64,000 bases of DNA from Globisporangium splendens (taxonomy: Eukaryota > Oomycota > Peronosporomycetes > Pythiales > Pythiaceae), in assembly GCA_006386115.1 (NCBI GenBank), contig VFIW01000002.1, positions 930,001 through 994,000 of the forward strand. The letters run 5' to 3'. The notes under the pieces are model-generated. The model saw only the letters and a list, made by a program, of their open reading frames with translations. It ran no database searches and had not been told where the DNA came from. Numbering within the stretch: position 1 is the first letter of the stretch; the number at the start of each line of letters is the position of its first letter. The position numbers and the translations under genes were made by a program. Shown here piece by piece: positions 11,501 to 23,000 of this stretch.

Positions 11501-12596
11501 ATCCGAAAGGAGCAAGACGGAGTTCAAGACTGACCGATCCGGCCAATTCGACTTCGAACCAGTTGCGGAGGATTCAATGGAGGAAAGCGACAATTCCAGT
11601 TTGGAAGATTTAGAGGTGACTCCATCGCTGGAGGAGCGAGAAAAGTTCGAGCCAAACCAGCTCAGCGGACATCACGGCTGGTCGTTCGCATCTCAGGAGA
11701 ATCAGCTTGTGGTGTATCACTCGCCCACAACCGAGTTACCTCCACAACCCAGGAAGCGAGATAGAGACGAAACCCTGATGCTCACAGCCGAAGATGGTGA
11801 CGTCACGATGAACCTGAACAGCCCCAATGTCCCCCTCAAGAAAACCAGAACGCTCTCGAGACGTTTGGCGATCGAAGGAGACTCCATGCAGAAACGCAGA
11901 GACCTCGAGCGCACGCTGCAGGAGCATTGGGAAGGGTTCCAGGAGCAATGGAAACAAGAAACCAAATGCCCCTTTCCTCTGCTCTCGTCCAATCATGATG
12001 TATGGACGCAGGCAGCTCTCAATGAATGGGAGCGAATTCTAGCGATGTTGAAGACGTCGCCAGGGCCGCATCATGTGCTGAACCATCTCAGAGGGCCAAC
12101 GCTAGTGGACTTGACACAAGTACTGCGCGAACAGGTGATTGAGGAAGGACTCAAACGTCTTTTATACCGCACCGATCAAGCAGAAACCAAGGTATGGATT
12201 ACAGGTTGGTTTGACAGGATTGCAACGGCAACCACGAAGCAACAACGGGCGGCACTACTCAACTCCAAGGAAGACTGGTCGATGCTAGGAAGAATGAAGT
12301 ACGGTGGTCTCGAAGTTCTGCGACTTTGTCACCCGACCCAGCAAGAGAAGCTCAGCCGCTACATCATCTGCACAGTGGTGTATGAGGAGGAGCTGCAGAC
12401 GTTCAGGTCTAGCGACGCCGAAGACTCAGACAACCTGTACGAGGCGATTGAAGACTTCTGTGCGATGTTGAAGCAAACCAGAGAACTCAAAGCAGCCTTC
12501 AAGAGCGGAGAGGAGCTCAGCGAGTGGTCAGCTCTATCGGTGATTATGGCTCAAGTCACCATGGAAGTGGACTCGGTCGAGCCCTCAAGGTACTAA
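8598..12596 (+). CDS. LINE-A ORF1: CCHC nucleic-acid-binding protein with OTU-like domain
   Basis: The protein has 1332 residues from the first ATG; the frame stays open upstream to 8469 but without an ATG. The N-terminus is polar and low in complexity. A CCHC knuckle, CLICGAAGHFARAC, lies at about residues 531-544, and a proline/asparagine-rich linker follows. At about 750-940 is an OTU-like cysteine protease signature. It has TGNCQFYAVAEAM with Cys755 as candidate nucleophile, MWGGPESLRMAA as the middle motif, and HYNSLHF with His939. The Asp usually before GNC is Thr here. The C-terminal part is charged and helical. Expected role: coat element RNA. The OTU part could remove ubiquitin from itself or host factors, or be degenerate. 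The OTU assignment comes from motifs only. Confidence 0.8.
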   Translation: MLSPEVSMTNMEQPKEGAARKEAPEGVSTKTATALRSVRAQVDTDVAIRASQHEEGGALDSVHTNDTAQLKAGGQDKIRTIEEGTTPSRAEGSRKEASTETTPVERYEALAAKLRVSPNAVNKVEIEYEVRLMFTALYNGMRILEKPKKANGNYPTLNGEEADALVDLFRLLAIEKGKSFPEWKRTIQDLCKDMHRSSWTVVALIQKRIDQNKLAEETKASPWGSQTSTNSQTKAKEQGTQPFTFKSDKYSEEEQSNMIRHCKQKFEYSVTLRQPTTMEWEIMLAIVEGELLIRHLPQFLRRVCDGDTLFRFQNTIAAQVEGELVGKLSDATQVYKDHQSTGRIVEAILQAARYRNDGKMEETMAMLKDLKAAEYNDSTHSLHFYFFDRSTAAKWNKMTIPFRRQLVQLISAHQTETTGERPEANNVWNRQLGADGLQNAESRSRYKIQLLNTARSMNMALFLEYLKQTTGKRFYAYPLDQYGPRSNQSQWWEVLFEDELCPKALIDVRRIIWRGRTIILHHASKYRIAPCLICGAAGHFARACKATEEELKTNNCIYADDEIVSKLPRKPATFTSAAEIKESVSDSIDKLKQPLQPAAESPQASEENKPSENANPVTPDVTNTSSPQPNSNPRNLTKNASFTVGTGIPVQQIGNLKEQAKAKPNGGVANTKGPVSKASQKNGPRQISKEDIRWAKELMRFRRDMDELMKVHVERHAELNPNRNDIMDWDGEYTLQDVMDANGLAEATTPPTGNCQFYAVAEAMLQITHDNMANEKLLEATASRIKQSMNAAARLNFDLEFPEGTHLGILEALGRGDRKMSPKERKADVLDYFNDIASSSSSRSSTLPGSMWGGPESLRMAAKALQRKVFVLIETTYGNRKGFAIYKPQSRVQAGGQFLSAKEHACTGKQWEDELRQDRIEAEATSSPLPIVMKFAKEHYNSLHFRTLNEPSSPANMTSSSLAKHLQGSERSKTEFKTDRSGQFDFEPVAEDSMEESDNSSLEDLEVTPSLEEREKFEPNQLSGHHGWSFASQENQLVVYHSPTTELPPQPRKRDRDETLMLTAEDGDVTMNLNSPNVPLKKTRTLSRRLAIEGDSMQKRRDLERTLQEHWEGFQEQWKQETKCPFPLLSSNHDVWTQAALNEWERILAMLKTSPGPHHVLNHLRGPTLVDLTQVLREQVIEEGLKRLLYRTDQAETKVWITGWFDRIATATTKQQRAALLNSKEDWSMLGRMKYGGLEVLRLCHPTQQEKLSRYIICTVVYEEELQTFRSSDAEDSDNLYEAIEDFCAMLKQTRELKAAFKSGEELSEWSALSVIMAQVTMEVDSVEPSRY

Positions 12597-12645
12597 AGGC
12601 ACGACACCAACAGGTAACCAAGATGGCAGTAGCCCAGGTACAGAA

Positions 12646-15600
12646 ATGTACGCCGCGCTACATGCCCTCAAGAATGCATTTTACAAAAACCAAAAAAAGG
12701 AAAAAAGATCATGTCCTAACACGCTACGGGTATTAACTCAGAACGTGTGCGGATTCAAAAAGAAAGAACGAACAAAATGGTTAGAGGATCTCAAGGGGGC
12801 ACTAACCGCAGAAAAGTATGATATCATTTATTTGCAGGAAACGAGGATCACCACAGCCAAAGAAGAACGCAGACTCCGACAATACTGGAACCGAATATGG
12901 GGGATTACAAACCTGGACGAAGCAACGTCCTTTTGGTCCATCCATCCAGACGCGACCGGCGGAGTTGCAATACTCACAAATCCGAAGACAATTAGCGAAA
13001 CAAAACTGATCGAGGAATCCAAGTGGACAAATCGCACAGTCGCTATCAAGTCCAAGGGAGTGGTGTGGATTAACGTGTACGCACCCAACAAGAAATCAGA
13101 GCGAGAACACTTCTTCCGACGCCTAAACGAGGAGTTCGGGACTCATCGTGCAGCAGCAGTGCTCGGAGGTGACTTCAATTGTGTGCTCGACAAGCAACGA
13201 GACCGGTACCAAAGAGGAGTTCTGCTACCGATGCAATGCGAAAGTGCAGAACTGAGAAGATTAGTGACGGAGTGGAACATACACGACGCACGGGAGCTAG
13301 TGGAGGATCCGGAGTGGCCAGTGCAGCGAGAACCGACGGAGCATTTCACATACTGGAGAAAAAACTCAGCCAGTCGACTCGACCGATTCTATATAGCAGG
13401 AAATCTGGGAAGCGCCGTGCAATGGGAGGCCATAGAGCTACCCAAGCGCTACTCGGACCACCAAGCAGTGGTGCTGCATATGAAATGGACGAGCCAACCG
13501 CAGAGACCAAGGAAGGTGAACAAGTGCAGGTACCCGATACGTACTTCGCGTCCTGATTTGGTGCGGACTGGAGTGCAACAGGCAATCAGTCGCGAGCTGG
13601 AGCTGATGCAGAGTGAAGGACCAATCGAGTGGAGCCACCTGGAGCAGCGCATCATCAAAGCAATACTGAGAGTGAGTCGAGCAGAGAAGCGGCAAGTGCG
13701 AAGATACCAGCAAAAGTTGGAGGATCAGCAGCACCAACCGGTGAAACGCTCAAGGCGTCAGCTGATCGAAGAACAAGCAAACGCGGCAAGAGAGGCAGCA
13801 GAGTTTAAATTCGGTAAGTATATGCAAGCAACGCAGGGGGATGTTCGTCACTTCTTTCGGAGGATCGCCAACTGGCAGCGGGATCAAACAATTTCGCGAT
13901 TGGAACCGACCCCCGGAAGGTACCACCCACCAAACGTGAGTCTAGCGGACATCATGGGGGCTGAGTGGCACCAAATCACCGGCCAGAGCCATGCTACGGT
14001 CCCTCCGCACAAGGCTGAACTGCGATTCGATGCACTGGTGTACATTCCGGAAACTCGGAAAGTCACGGAAGCGCAAAACCAAGACTTGATGGCACCCATT
14101 ACTGAAAAAGAAGTACGAGAGGCAATCGCGGCTTTACATCGGCATAAGGCAGGTGGCGTGGACAGTCTGAACAATGACTTCTACAAGGATTGCGAGGATG
14201 CGATGGTCGACGTTTTGGTGCGGAAATTCAACAACATCCAACGCGGGGCACCCATGCCAAGATCATTCGGTCAAGGAATCGTTATTCCGTTGCGCAAGAA
14301 AGGAGATTCGCCAAATCCCCTCGATTACAGACCAATCACTCTGCTTACGACCACCTACAAGTTGTTTGCAAAAGTCCTAGCAACAAGGTTGCAAGACATC
14401 CTTCTGTGGATCATCGGAGAAGAACAACAAGGCTTCGTACGCGACCGACTGATGGAGAACGCGATCCTCATCATGCAAGCCGCATTGGATAAAGCGTACC
14501 ACAGCAGCACTGAAGGGTTCGATGACGCTCCGGGAATTGTGATGCTTGACTTCATGAAGGCTTACGACACATTGGACAGAGACTTTCTGTACATTGTGCT
14601 GAGCAAGTTCGGCTTTGGGCGACAATTTGTGGATTTAGTACGTCGAATGCACTCGGACACTACGGCGCAGTACCTGGTGAACGGTGAACTGTCGAGAGAA
14701 TGGGAGGTCAAGTCGGGTATTCGTCAAGGTTGCCCCCTGGCCCCTCTGCTGTTTATCGTTGCTGCGGAGATTCTCGCACTGGCAGTACAACAAGACCCCT
14801 ATCTGGAAGGGATTCGTGTGACCAGATCAGGAGCAGAACCCCATCTTATTTCGACCTTCGTTGACGACTCTGCTGTCTTTTTGAAACAAGGGAGACAGCT
14901 GCCTCGGCTGATGCAGCTGCTGACCGAGTTTGGCCAGCAATCAGGGCTGCACGTGCAACCAACGAAAAGCAGCTATATCAGTCTCAACACAGCAGTAGTC
15001 CAAGAACAAAGATGCGGCATTCCAATCCTGAAGCATGGAGAGACGGTGAGGTACCTTGGCATCCAAATAGGAACCGGGAACATCACGCAGGCTAATTGGG
15101 AGGACCGCCTGCAAAAGCTCCGAACAAGATTGATTATCGCGACCAAAGTCTCCAACAGTGTGGTGGGGAGAGTGCTTATACTGAATTCGGTCTTGCTGCC
15201 GTCGATTCTGTTCACTGCCGGCTACATCAAGCCTCCAGCGAAGGTCGTGGATCAGCTAGTGAACCTACAAAAGCAATTTTTGTGGAAATCGACACTCGGC
15301 ACAGACGGCATGAGGCACAAGGTGAGTCCTTCCCTGCTCTACCTGCCGGTCAAGGAAGGAGGTATTGGTCTCTATTCAATACCTCTGGCAATAAAGCGAC
15401 AAGCGATGCGGCGGACAACTCGGTGGCTACAGCGAGCGCGAGACAGGTATACAGAAGCTTGGCATGAACAGGTTCATCAGGACAAAAGTCAAAACTGGGG
15501 CTGCTGCGCGATCTCACCCAAGGAGCGAAGCCAGCACGCACAGAAAGGCTGTACCAGACGAACAATATCCACAGACTCGGGTGGGAGTATCTCGGTGAAG

Positions 15601-17672
15601 ACCTGGTGGCGGCAGAGGAACGCAATCCCGCGTGGAAAGACGATCTAAAGCGGCAAATGGAATCCTTGCTACCGACCGTGGACCTCGAGTGGAGATCAGA
15701 CGGACGTGTAGGTGTGTACTTTGGGAGAAAACCTGAGCAGACGATACATCAGCTATCGGAAGAGACTCGAGCGTTCTGGCCATCCTTCCAGTGGAACGAC
15801 AACCCCTGGATAATCGACAGCCAAGGCGAGCAGTACACGGTCAAAACGGTTTCTTTCCTGAAGGAATGCAATTTGGCCAGCTTCAACGTGAAAAGGGAAG
15901 AAGAGCGAGTGTTCTCTGTGCGGCTACCAACCATGACGGCGACTCTCACGTCCAAACGAAGGGCCGTCCTGCGAAAACTCGTAACCAGCATCATTCTATG
16001 CTCACCGGAGATGGAAATCGATGAAGGCAACCAGCTAATCAGTCAGCAGGAGCCGTGGAGCAGGAAACACACAAAACGAGAGTACAAGTGGATCAGCAAC
16101 GGCATGGGAACCATCACCGCGGTGCCAGTATCGGAGAGGAGCCACACGGACTACATTCAGATGCAACGGCAAGCAAATGGAGTTCTCTGGACAGTGACCG
16201 ACTGGACCGGGGATGCTACTTGCCAACAAGACGTTGCAATGATCGAAGAAGAAATAAAAACTGTAGGGTGGACATTCAAACCTCACCCGCTCACGACGCA
16301 CTGTCCGTGGCTGGTGCATGAACATACTCCCCCAAACAGCATCCAGAAGACAATTGACCGAGCAAGAACACGGAGGCTGCACAGCAAGTTGTATCAAGGT
16401 CTCGGAGTACTCGTAGACAAGCTCAACGAAGTCGCGAAAACGGATCAGTGGTACAGTCATGTGCAGTACCGACTACCAGCAGATCTATGGAAACAACGAG
16501 GATGTCTTACACCGTATCAGATGTGGACGACATACCGGATTTCTACGATGCAGCTCAACCTGTTCCATCCGGGAAGGATCGAGTCTTCGGCGTGTCCAAG
16601 TAATGCCGGATGTGGGGAGACAAAAGAAACTATCTCACACATAGTCTGGAGTTGCAAGCGAGCACAAGCCGCGTGGACGGCGTTCCTCGGGCGATGGATT
16701 GGTCGAACATTGACGGAGCAAGCACTCAATCTCTTCCTGCCGCATATTGCTAGCCGCACAGCCCCGCCAGGTCAACGATCTTTGCTCCGGGAATTGGAAA
16801 AGAGCTTCGGGTTCATTACTCCGGAACACTCGACAGCACTACAAAAACTCTGGTTTATCGTCACATCAAGCATCCCAGTATTGCTGTGGAGAACGAGAGT
16901 GGAAATAGTGCATGAACGGCAACACGTTGCTATCGAAGAAAGCACCAAGCGTGTGTGGACTGCGTGTGTGATGCAAATGCGAGCTGTGGCTCATCGGATG
17001 AGAACGCTCAAAGGAGAAAAGATCAATGCAACTTGCCTGAGCCAACTGCTCAGCGTACTGGAGAGACAAGACCTGTCGCGTCAACTTGAAGCGTGGGCGA
17101 CAGCGCGTTTGTATTTCGATGGAGGTGCACGCGGCAACCCAGGTCCAGGAGGCAGTGGTTGGGCACTCATCTTCCTGAATGAACGCAGCAATCGATGGGA
17201 ACTCAAAGCATGCGGCTATGCGTACATGGGACCAGAAGTCACGAACAATTGGTGCGAATACAGCGCACTGAAAGATGGTCTGGCATACAGTGCACACTAC
17301 CTACAGCACTATGAAGTCAAGTTGGAAGTCTTCGGAGACAGCCAAATGATTATCGCAGCCCAGAACGGGTTCGCCTCAATACACCAGACCGAGTTGCAGC
17401 CACTAGCAGTTCGGGTAAACCAAATCATCGCCAACTTTGCGTGGATCTCCTGGAATCACACAAAACGAGAACAAAACAAAATGGCCGATCTTCTCGCCAA
17501 CGTGGCAATGAACTCCAAGAATGCGAAGATACTCACCGACGAATCGCGGGGGAACGATCAAATTCTTATGTCCCAAGTCGCAGCTCTACTAGACAATGAT
17601 ATCGGTGCCACACCGTCAAAACTTAGAAACACCTCACTGTCAGCAGTGTTAATGAGACTCAGGAATTCTTAA
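12646..17672 (+). pseudogene. LINE-A ORF2 (APE-RT-RNase H), one frameshift
   Basis: The ATG lies 49 bp after the ORF1 stop. The first frame (to 15648) has an APE-type endonuclease: TQN 31-33, LQET with Glu65, NVYAPN with Tyr145, GGDFN with Asp176, and SDH near 270-272. RT follows, with LDFMKAYD at about 634-641, SGIRQGCPLAP and FVDD at 738-741. A base missing near 15543, compared with the intact copy at 39801-43251, shifts the frame. The second frame (to 17672) has a zinc-binding motif (CPSNAGCGE...H...C) and an archaea-type RNase H. The RNase H has FDGGARGNPGPGGSG, CEYSALKDG, FGDSQM and KMADLLAN. Without that base the protein would be about 1675 residues. Confidence 0.9.
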
Positions 17673-17798
17673 ACTATATGTAGATCATAAGTTAAATAGA
17701 ATTACCTTCTCTCTCATGGATAGTAGAGCGCTGCACATCCAGGCAACAACACTAGAGAGGCAAACTGCACTCGTCGCCCCGCCCACAGCTGCTTAGCA

Positions 17799-17815
17799 TC
17801 ACTCTACAATTTCCC
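17799..17815 (+). promoter_or_regulatory. Inr/FPR core promoter, gene copy 2
   Basis: The 17-bp TCACTCTACAATTTCCC is the same as in copy 1 and lies 25 bp before the ATG at 17841. It remains intact although LINE-A sits about 80 bp upstream and the gene is truncated downstream. Confidence 0.65.
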
Positions 17816-17840
17816 ATCAACAACCAACTATCACGTACTC

Positions 17841-18490
17841 ATGGCATCTGCGAACCTGGTCTTTCGTCACGGCGAGCGCACGTCGCACCACAACTTGACA
17901 TGCGCCCTTGAGCCAGTGCCAACTGTGGCCGCCCACGAGGTGCTCGTGGAGGTGCGAGGACTGACGCTCAACTACCGAGACCTGGCCATCTCCAACGGAA
18001 CGTACCCGTTCCCGGTGAAGGACAACGTCGTCCCGTGCTCCGACAGCGCCGGAGTCGTGGCGGCCGTGGGCGACGCCGTGGAAGGCATCAGCGTTGGAGA
18101 CCGTGTCGTGACCAACTTTGACCTCTCCAACCTGTACGGACCGCAGAGGGACTGGGTCCACTCGCTCGGCGGCTTCTTGGACGGCGTGCTGCGTCAGTAC
18201 GTTGCGGTGCCAGCCGTAGCGGTCACAAAGATTCCAGAAGAGTGCAAGTTGAGCTTCACGCAGCTGGCCTCTCTCGTCTGCACGGGTGTCACGGCCTGGA
18301 ATGCTCTCTTTGGCTGCATCCCGCTGCATCCCGGCCAGACCGTGCTCTTTCAAGGTTGGATCTCTTTCTTGTCATTTGTCTCATATCGGCTTTCAAAGTC
18401 TCCGTCGCTCACATATTCTGTTTCTTGTGTGCGTGTGTGTGCATTCCGACTCGATCACCATGGTCGTACCTACCAGGCACCGGAGGAGTT
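17841..18490 (+). pseudogene. MDR oxidoreductase copy 2, truncated in exon 2
   Basis: Exon 1 (17841-18354) and the 122-bp intron (18355-18476) are intact. Exon 2 keeps only about 14 bp before LINE-B starts at about 18491. Almost the whole Rossmann domain is lost, so no active enzyme is expected. Residue 20 is Thr, as in copies 3 and 5, where copies 1 and 4 have Ala. The missing part of exon 2 is not found on the far side of the LINE-B nest, so this is a rearrangement breakpoint and not a simple insertion. Confidence 0.9.
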
Positions 18491-20041
18491 CTGGTTGGGA
18501 TCCCCATCGAGTTGAAGAAATAAAAAGAGGCATGATGGGCCAGACACCGCCTCAGCCTGATGCTGCTCACCCAGAGAACAACACTCGGACTGATGCCGCG
18601 GTGCGTGAAGCGCGTCATCGTGCATGGGTTCAGCGATTGACCAAGATCGCTACACGTCCATGGAAGACTAAACCCGATGATGACCTACGGAAGATGGTGC
18701 CGGCCGAAGAAGAAGCGTTGAATGCCTGGATTATGGGTGCTCTCGTCTTAGACGCGCCTCCTGCATTCCTCGCCTGTACCCACACTTTCCTCCAACGCAT
18801 GGCCTATGTCAAATTCTTTGAAGACTGCCTCGAAGGCACAGTCGTTGCTGTGGTCCCTCCGCGCATCTTGATGCCTGAACACATCGCGGAAAAGACAATT
18901 CTTATGCAATTACTTGCATCCGAGCCAGCCGGCTCTGCAGGTTATAAGAATCTCTGCGAGTGGATTCAGAATGTCAAGCGTTTGTACTACACTGCGGCGA
19001 CTCGGCGTTTAACCTTCATTGTCAAGGACCAGTCCATTGCAACGAAGTGGCATCGACGGGAAATCAAACTTCGTAATGAAAAACTCGTTCTCCTGAGCAC
19101 CGCCAAGCTCGAGGAAGAAGATGATCGATGTGACATTGACAATATTATTCCCCACCAAGCGGATGCACTACAATACCAAGTCCGTGTTGTAGCTCCCGGC
19201 TTAGGCAATGACGTTGTCGGCCAACTGATAGCATTGAGCACCGAATGTGAAGTCGTGTCCATTGCGCGCGCGCCGCGAGCACAGGATGGCGCATACGACT
19301 CTAATTTCTGGGTCGTTATCTTCAATTCCGAGGAATGTCCCCCTCAGCTCAAAGATGTCACCCACATCTCTGCTCAAGGGTTCTCGATCTTCGTTCATCA
19401 TCACCAACGGTACAGCCGAATCCCTTGCTTTCAGTGCTTCGACCCCTCCCACCCAAAAAGCAAGTGTACTCGAGCTCCTGGAGATCGTCAGATGCAATTT
19501 CATCGCGACTTCGAACCAGAAATCAAGCAAGCCAAGGAAATGTCGAAATTTGAGCTGCAGCACATGTCTCTTGAAGTCCGACAAAAGTACATTGGTAATC
19601 TCTCCAATAGTTTGGGCAAAGTCATGGCCAACCTGAAGAGCAAGGCAACTGAGAAAGCGCTGCTCTCTGAGATGCTCCAGCCTGCTGACTCGAGTAGCAG
19701 CACCGGCTCTGCAGCAGCGGCAGCAGCGGCCAATTCTGCAACAGACGCTCAATCGGTTACGCCGTCGGAGGCAGAATGGTTCGATCCAGCCAACCTCAAG
19801 AAACAGAAGGGGGCGATGAAATCCACGATTTCAACCTCAGCGACCACACCAGTGAAGACTTCACCGGCGTCGAAAGGGCAACCCCATCCAGCTTCGGACG
19901 CGGCATCAGCTGGTAGACGAGCGCCAAAAGGCGGAACCCTAAAGGCTGCTCCGAAGCCGAATTCTGTTTTCGGCACATCTCCTGGATCAGTAGCCAGCTC
20001 TGGTAACATTGGTACCGGGTCTCCAGAGACAAGTGTCAAGG

Positions 20042-23000
20042 CCAGATGGCAGACAGGTCTCACAACACCCACAACAAAGTGCACGATTCCAGGGAATTGA
20101 AGAAACTGCTCCAGAAATTGAATCATGTTGATACCCTTGAGGATGATGCTCTTCGCGCCACGGACACACGAGACGTCAAAGCATTCCATCGGCAGCATCA
20201 CACCTACTACTATACACTGCCTTCAGGTGACAGTGCCAGCAGTAGGCTCGACCGATGGTATTGCAGCAATGACCATCTCGACTGGGTTCGCAGCGTCTAC
20301 CAAAGCGTAGCTGGTCCATTCTCCGATCACAATGGAGTCACGATCCGGGTAGCTGCTCCTGACAAGGTGATCCAAAGCAAGAAACCTCAAGTTGTCTATC
20401 CACTTCCGAAGAATGCAGCGGCGCATGCGACGAGTATTTGAAAAGATTTCTTCGAAAAAGCCCATGATCAACTTGATAAATTACGTGGGCGTTACTCTTC
20501 GCCTCGTGATTATGCTCTGGTCACAGCAAATTGGTGAGACGAAGCCAAGATCGCGCTCAGGATCAGGTACCTTGAAGCTAAAAAATCGCACTTCGCCAGA
20601 TTGAATCAAGGATACAAGAAGAAAATCCAGAGGTTGCAACGACGTCTCTCAGAATCAGAAGCGCAGATGCTCGGTCACTCTGGTGGAGCGGTGGGTGATC
20701 ACAACGTGGAGTTGTCGCAAGAGTTTCTTACCACCGCCACGAGTATTCGTCGTGCCATTGCAGAATGCAAATCTAAGTGGCAGGCTTCGAAACGGGACCG
20801 CATTTTTCGGGAGCACATGCATCATGAATGAAAAACGAGCAAATCCTTCTACAAGCGTATCTCGACCAAGTTCCTTGACAACACTATCTTCACACTCGGT
20901 GGCACAGCGACTTGCGGACCCATGCGTTCACGAGAACTTGCTGACGACATGGGAGAAGGATGGAAATCAATCATGCAACAGGTGCCCACTCTGCAAACTG
21001 ACATCGATCAAATCCTTGATCCAGGAACAGCTATTCCTCCGTCGGACAGATTAGGCTTCCTGCTCAAACCGATCGATTCGAGTGAAATTAAACAGGCTGT
21101 GAAGAAATGCAAGAGAGGCAAAGCTCACGGTCCTGACGAACTCGGCAATGACTGGTACAGAGACCACTGTGACGAGATTACCGGGTTATTCGAGCGACTT
21201 TTCAACTTGTGGATACCCGAATGCGTTCTACCAAGTTCGTTCAGTGAAGCTCATATTCACTGCATAAAAAAGTCCGTCTCTGCTGCATCGCCGCTGGACT
21301 ACAGGCCAATTGCACTCCTCAACTCTGATTACAAAATATTCACACGGATATTTGCAACCAGATTACGAACTGTGCTCCCTTGGCTTATCCATCACATGCA
21401 AGCTGGTTTCGTTCCAGGGCGAACAATCCCGACTACGATCGATGTGTTATTGGCTGCACAACAGCGGGCCACGAGCGACCCCGCCATGTCCAGAGCGATC
21501 GCGTTGCTCCTTGATTTTGCTAAAGCCTATGATTCACTCGATCGCAGCTTCCTGGCACAAGCGCTCCAGCATCTTGGATTCCCATTGAAGTTTGTACACT
21601 TGGTGAAGGTGTTACACTCTCAAACCACTTACAAGTTCATTGTCAACGGTTTCCTGTCGAGAAAGTACAACGTAACATCCGGAATTCGTCAAGGATGTCC
21701 GCTGGCCCCTCTTCTCTCCATCTTGGCGTTAGAGGTTTTTTATCGGAAAATCGAAGAGAGTGACGAAATACACGGCGTTGAACTCCAGGCAGCAGGATGC
21801 GCAACTGAAGTCAGACTTGGAGGATACGCAGACGACACGACCATTTATCTTAGCGATCCCAATGATATTAATGCCGTGTTTGCAATCCTGGACAAATATG
21901 GAGCAGCTTCTGGGCTTCGAGTCAATCGGCACAAATCTGCAGTATTACCGCTGAACAAGGAATAAAGCTCCACCGAAGAGTCAGTCAGTGACATTCATGT
22001 GCTACAACGTGAGGAACATTGCCGCTACCTCGGCATCCAAGTCGGACAAACGCCTTCGAATGCAAGTAACTGGTCCAAGTGCATCCAAGCCTTACGTGTT
22101 AGACTTCGACTTGCGCGTCTCAAAACTCACTCTGTCGCCCAACGCGCAGCAATTGCCAGTGCCGTCATCATACCAAAAGTGCTTTACGTGGCCAGGCACT
22201 CCTGGCCCTCTACGGCTATTGTCAATCAGCTACACGACCTAATGAAACAATTTGTCTGGGGCTCGAGGAATGGTAAGCCTGCGAAACCGTGGATGAAGGA
22301 AGAACAAGCTGAACTCAAAAAATGAATGGAGGCTTGGCAGTACCCAACATCAGAACTGAGTTGACGACGATGAGTGCCACAGCAGTCTCCAGATGGGCAA
22401 TCACTACCTCTCACATCGATCAGGTCATCGGGGAAATCTTGCTGCACAACACAAGGGCTTCTTCGACGTACATCACGCCGCTCGATGCAATTCCAAGGCG
22501 GTCACCCCAGCTTCGTGATAACATGTGGACAACTGGCGCAGCATTATGTGCGTCGCTCCATTCTCGACCCTATGATCCCAGAGAACGTGATAATGTACGT
22601 TGGTGTTACGAGCACTTCAAGTCGACAATTGTGCAGACTCAATGGGACGGCGATGTGTTCCAGATCGACCTCAGCTCTAAAATGTCTGACAGGCTTCCAG
22701 GTATCATCGCTGAAGGACGAAAGCTACGCGGGACATTCTGTGCAGAATGGCTGCCATACATGACCTCGACTGCAGATGGGTGGCTTCTTGATTCCAACGG
22801 CTCCCCTTACAAGCTTGCTCACACATCATTATCAGTTGGAACAGCACAACTGGGTGACATACTTCGATGGGAGTGGATAAGACCAGGAGTGCTTAACTTC
22901 ATCCCAACATGTGGAATCTCCGGATTCTCCCGGCCGTCTATTCGAGCGCTCGAGCGGTTATGTGCTACGTTGGTATCCAACTTCCCACAGCTTCTGTATC

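Larger units (their letters stand above)
8435..17715 (+). mobile_element. Full-length LINE-A non-LTR retrotransposon
   Basis: The element is 9281 bp long and bounded by a perfect 16-bp target duplication, ATGGATAGTAGAGCGC, at 8419-8434 and 17716-17731. It interrupts the promoter-proximal region of oxidoreductase copy 2. ORF1 (8598-12596) and ORF2 (from 12646) are on the + strand. A 43-bp 3' UTR ends in a CT-repeat tail rather than poly(A). Unit copies 1, 4 and 5 show the empty site. ORF2 carries one frame break, so this copy is probably not autonomous now. The domain order APE endonuclease, RT, zinc-binding region, archaea-type RNase H resembles L1-type elements with acquired RNase H. Confidence 0.93.
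976..18490 (+). repeat. Left arm of inverted tandem array (two + units)
   Basis: Two copies of a roughly 5.38-kb unit lie head to tail. Matching landmarks in the two copies are offset by exactly 5378 bp, for example the TIR element starts at 1132 and 6510. Unit order is homopolymer spacer, TIR element, oxidoreductase promoter and gene, old LINE-A scrap, truncated LINE-B. The second unit is expanded by full-length LINE-A just upstream of its oxidoreductase gene. It stops inside exon 2 of that gene at 18490, where LINE-B begins. The copies differ by few substitutions. Each unit starts at a C-rich/A-rich tract (about 1000-1020 and 6376-6398) that could cause slippage. Segments, order and offset are read from the sequence; origin by segmental duplication is inferred. 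Confidence 0.9.
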
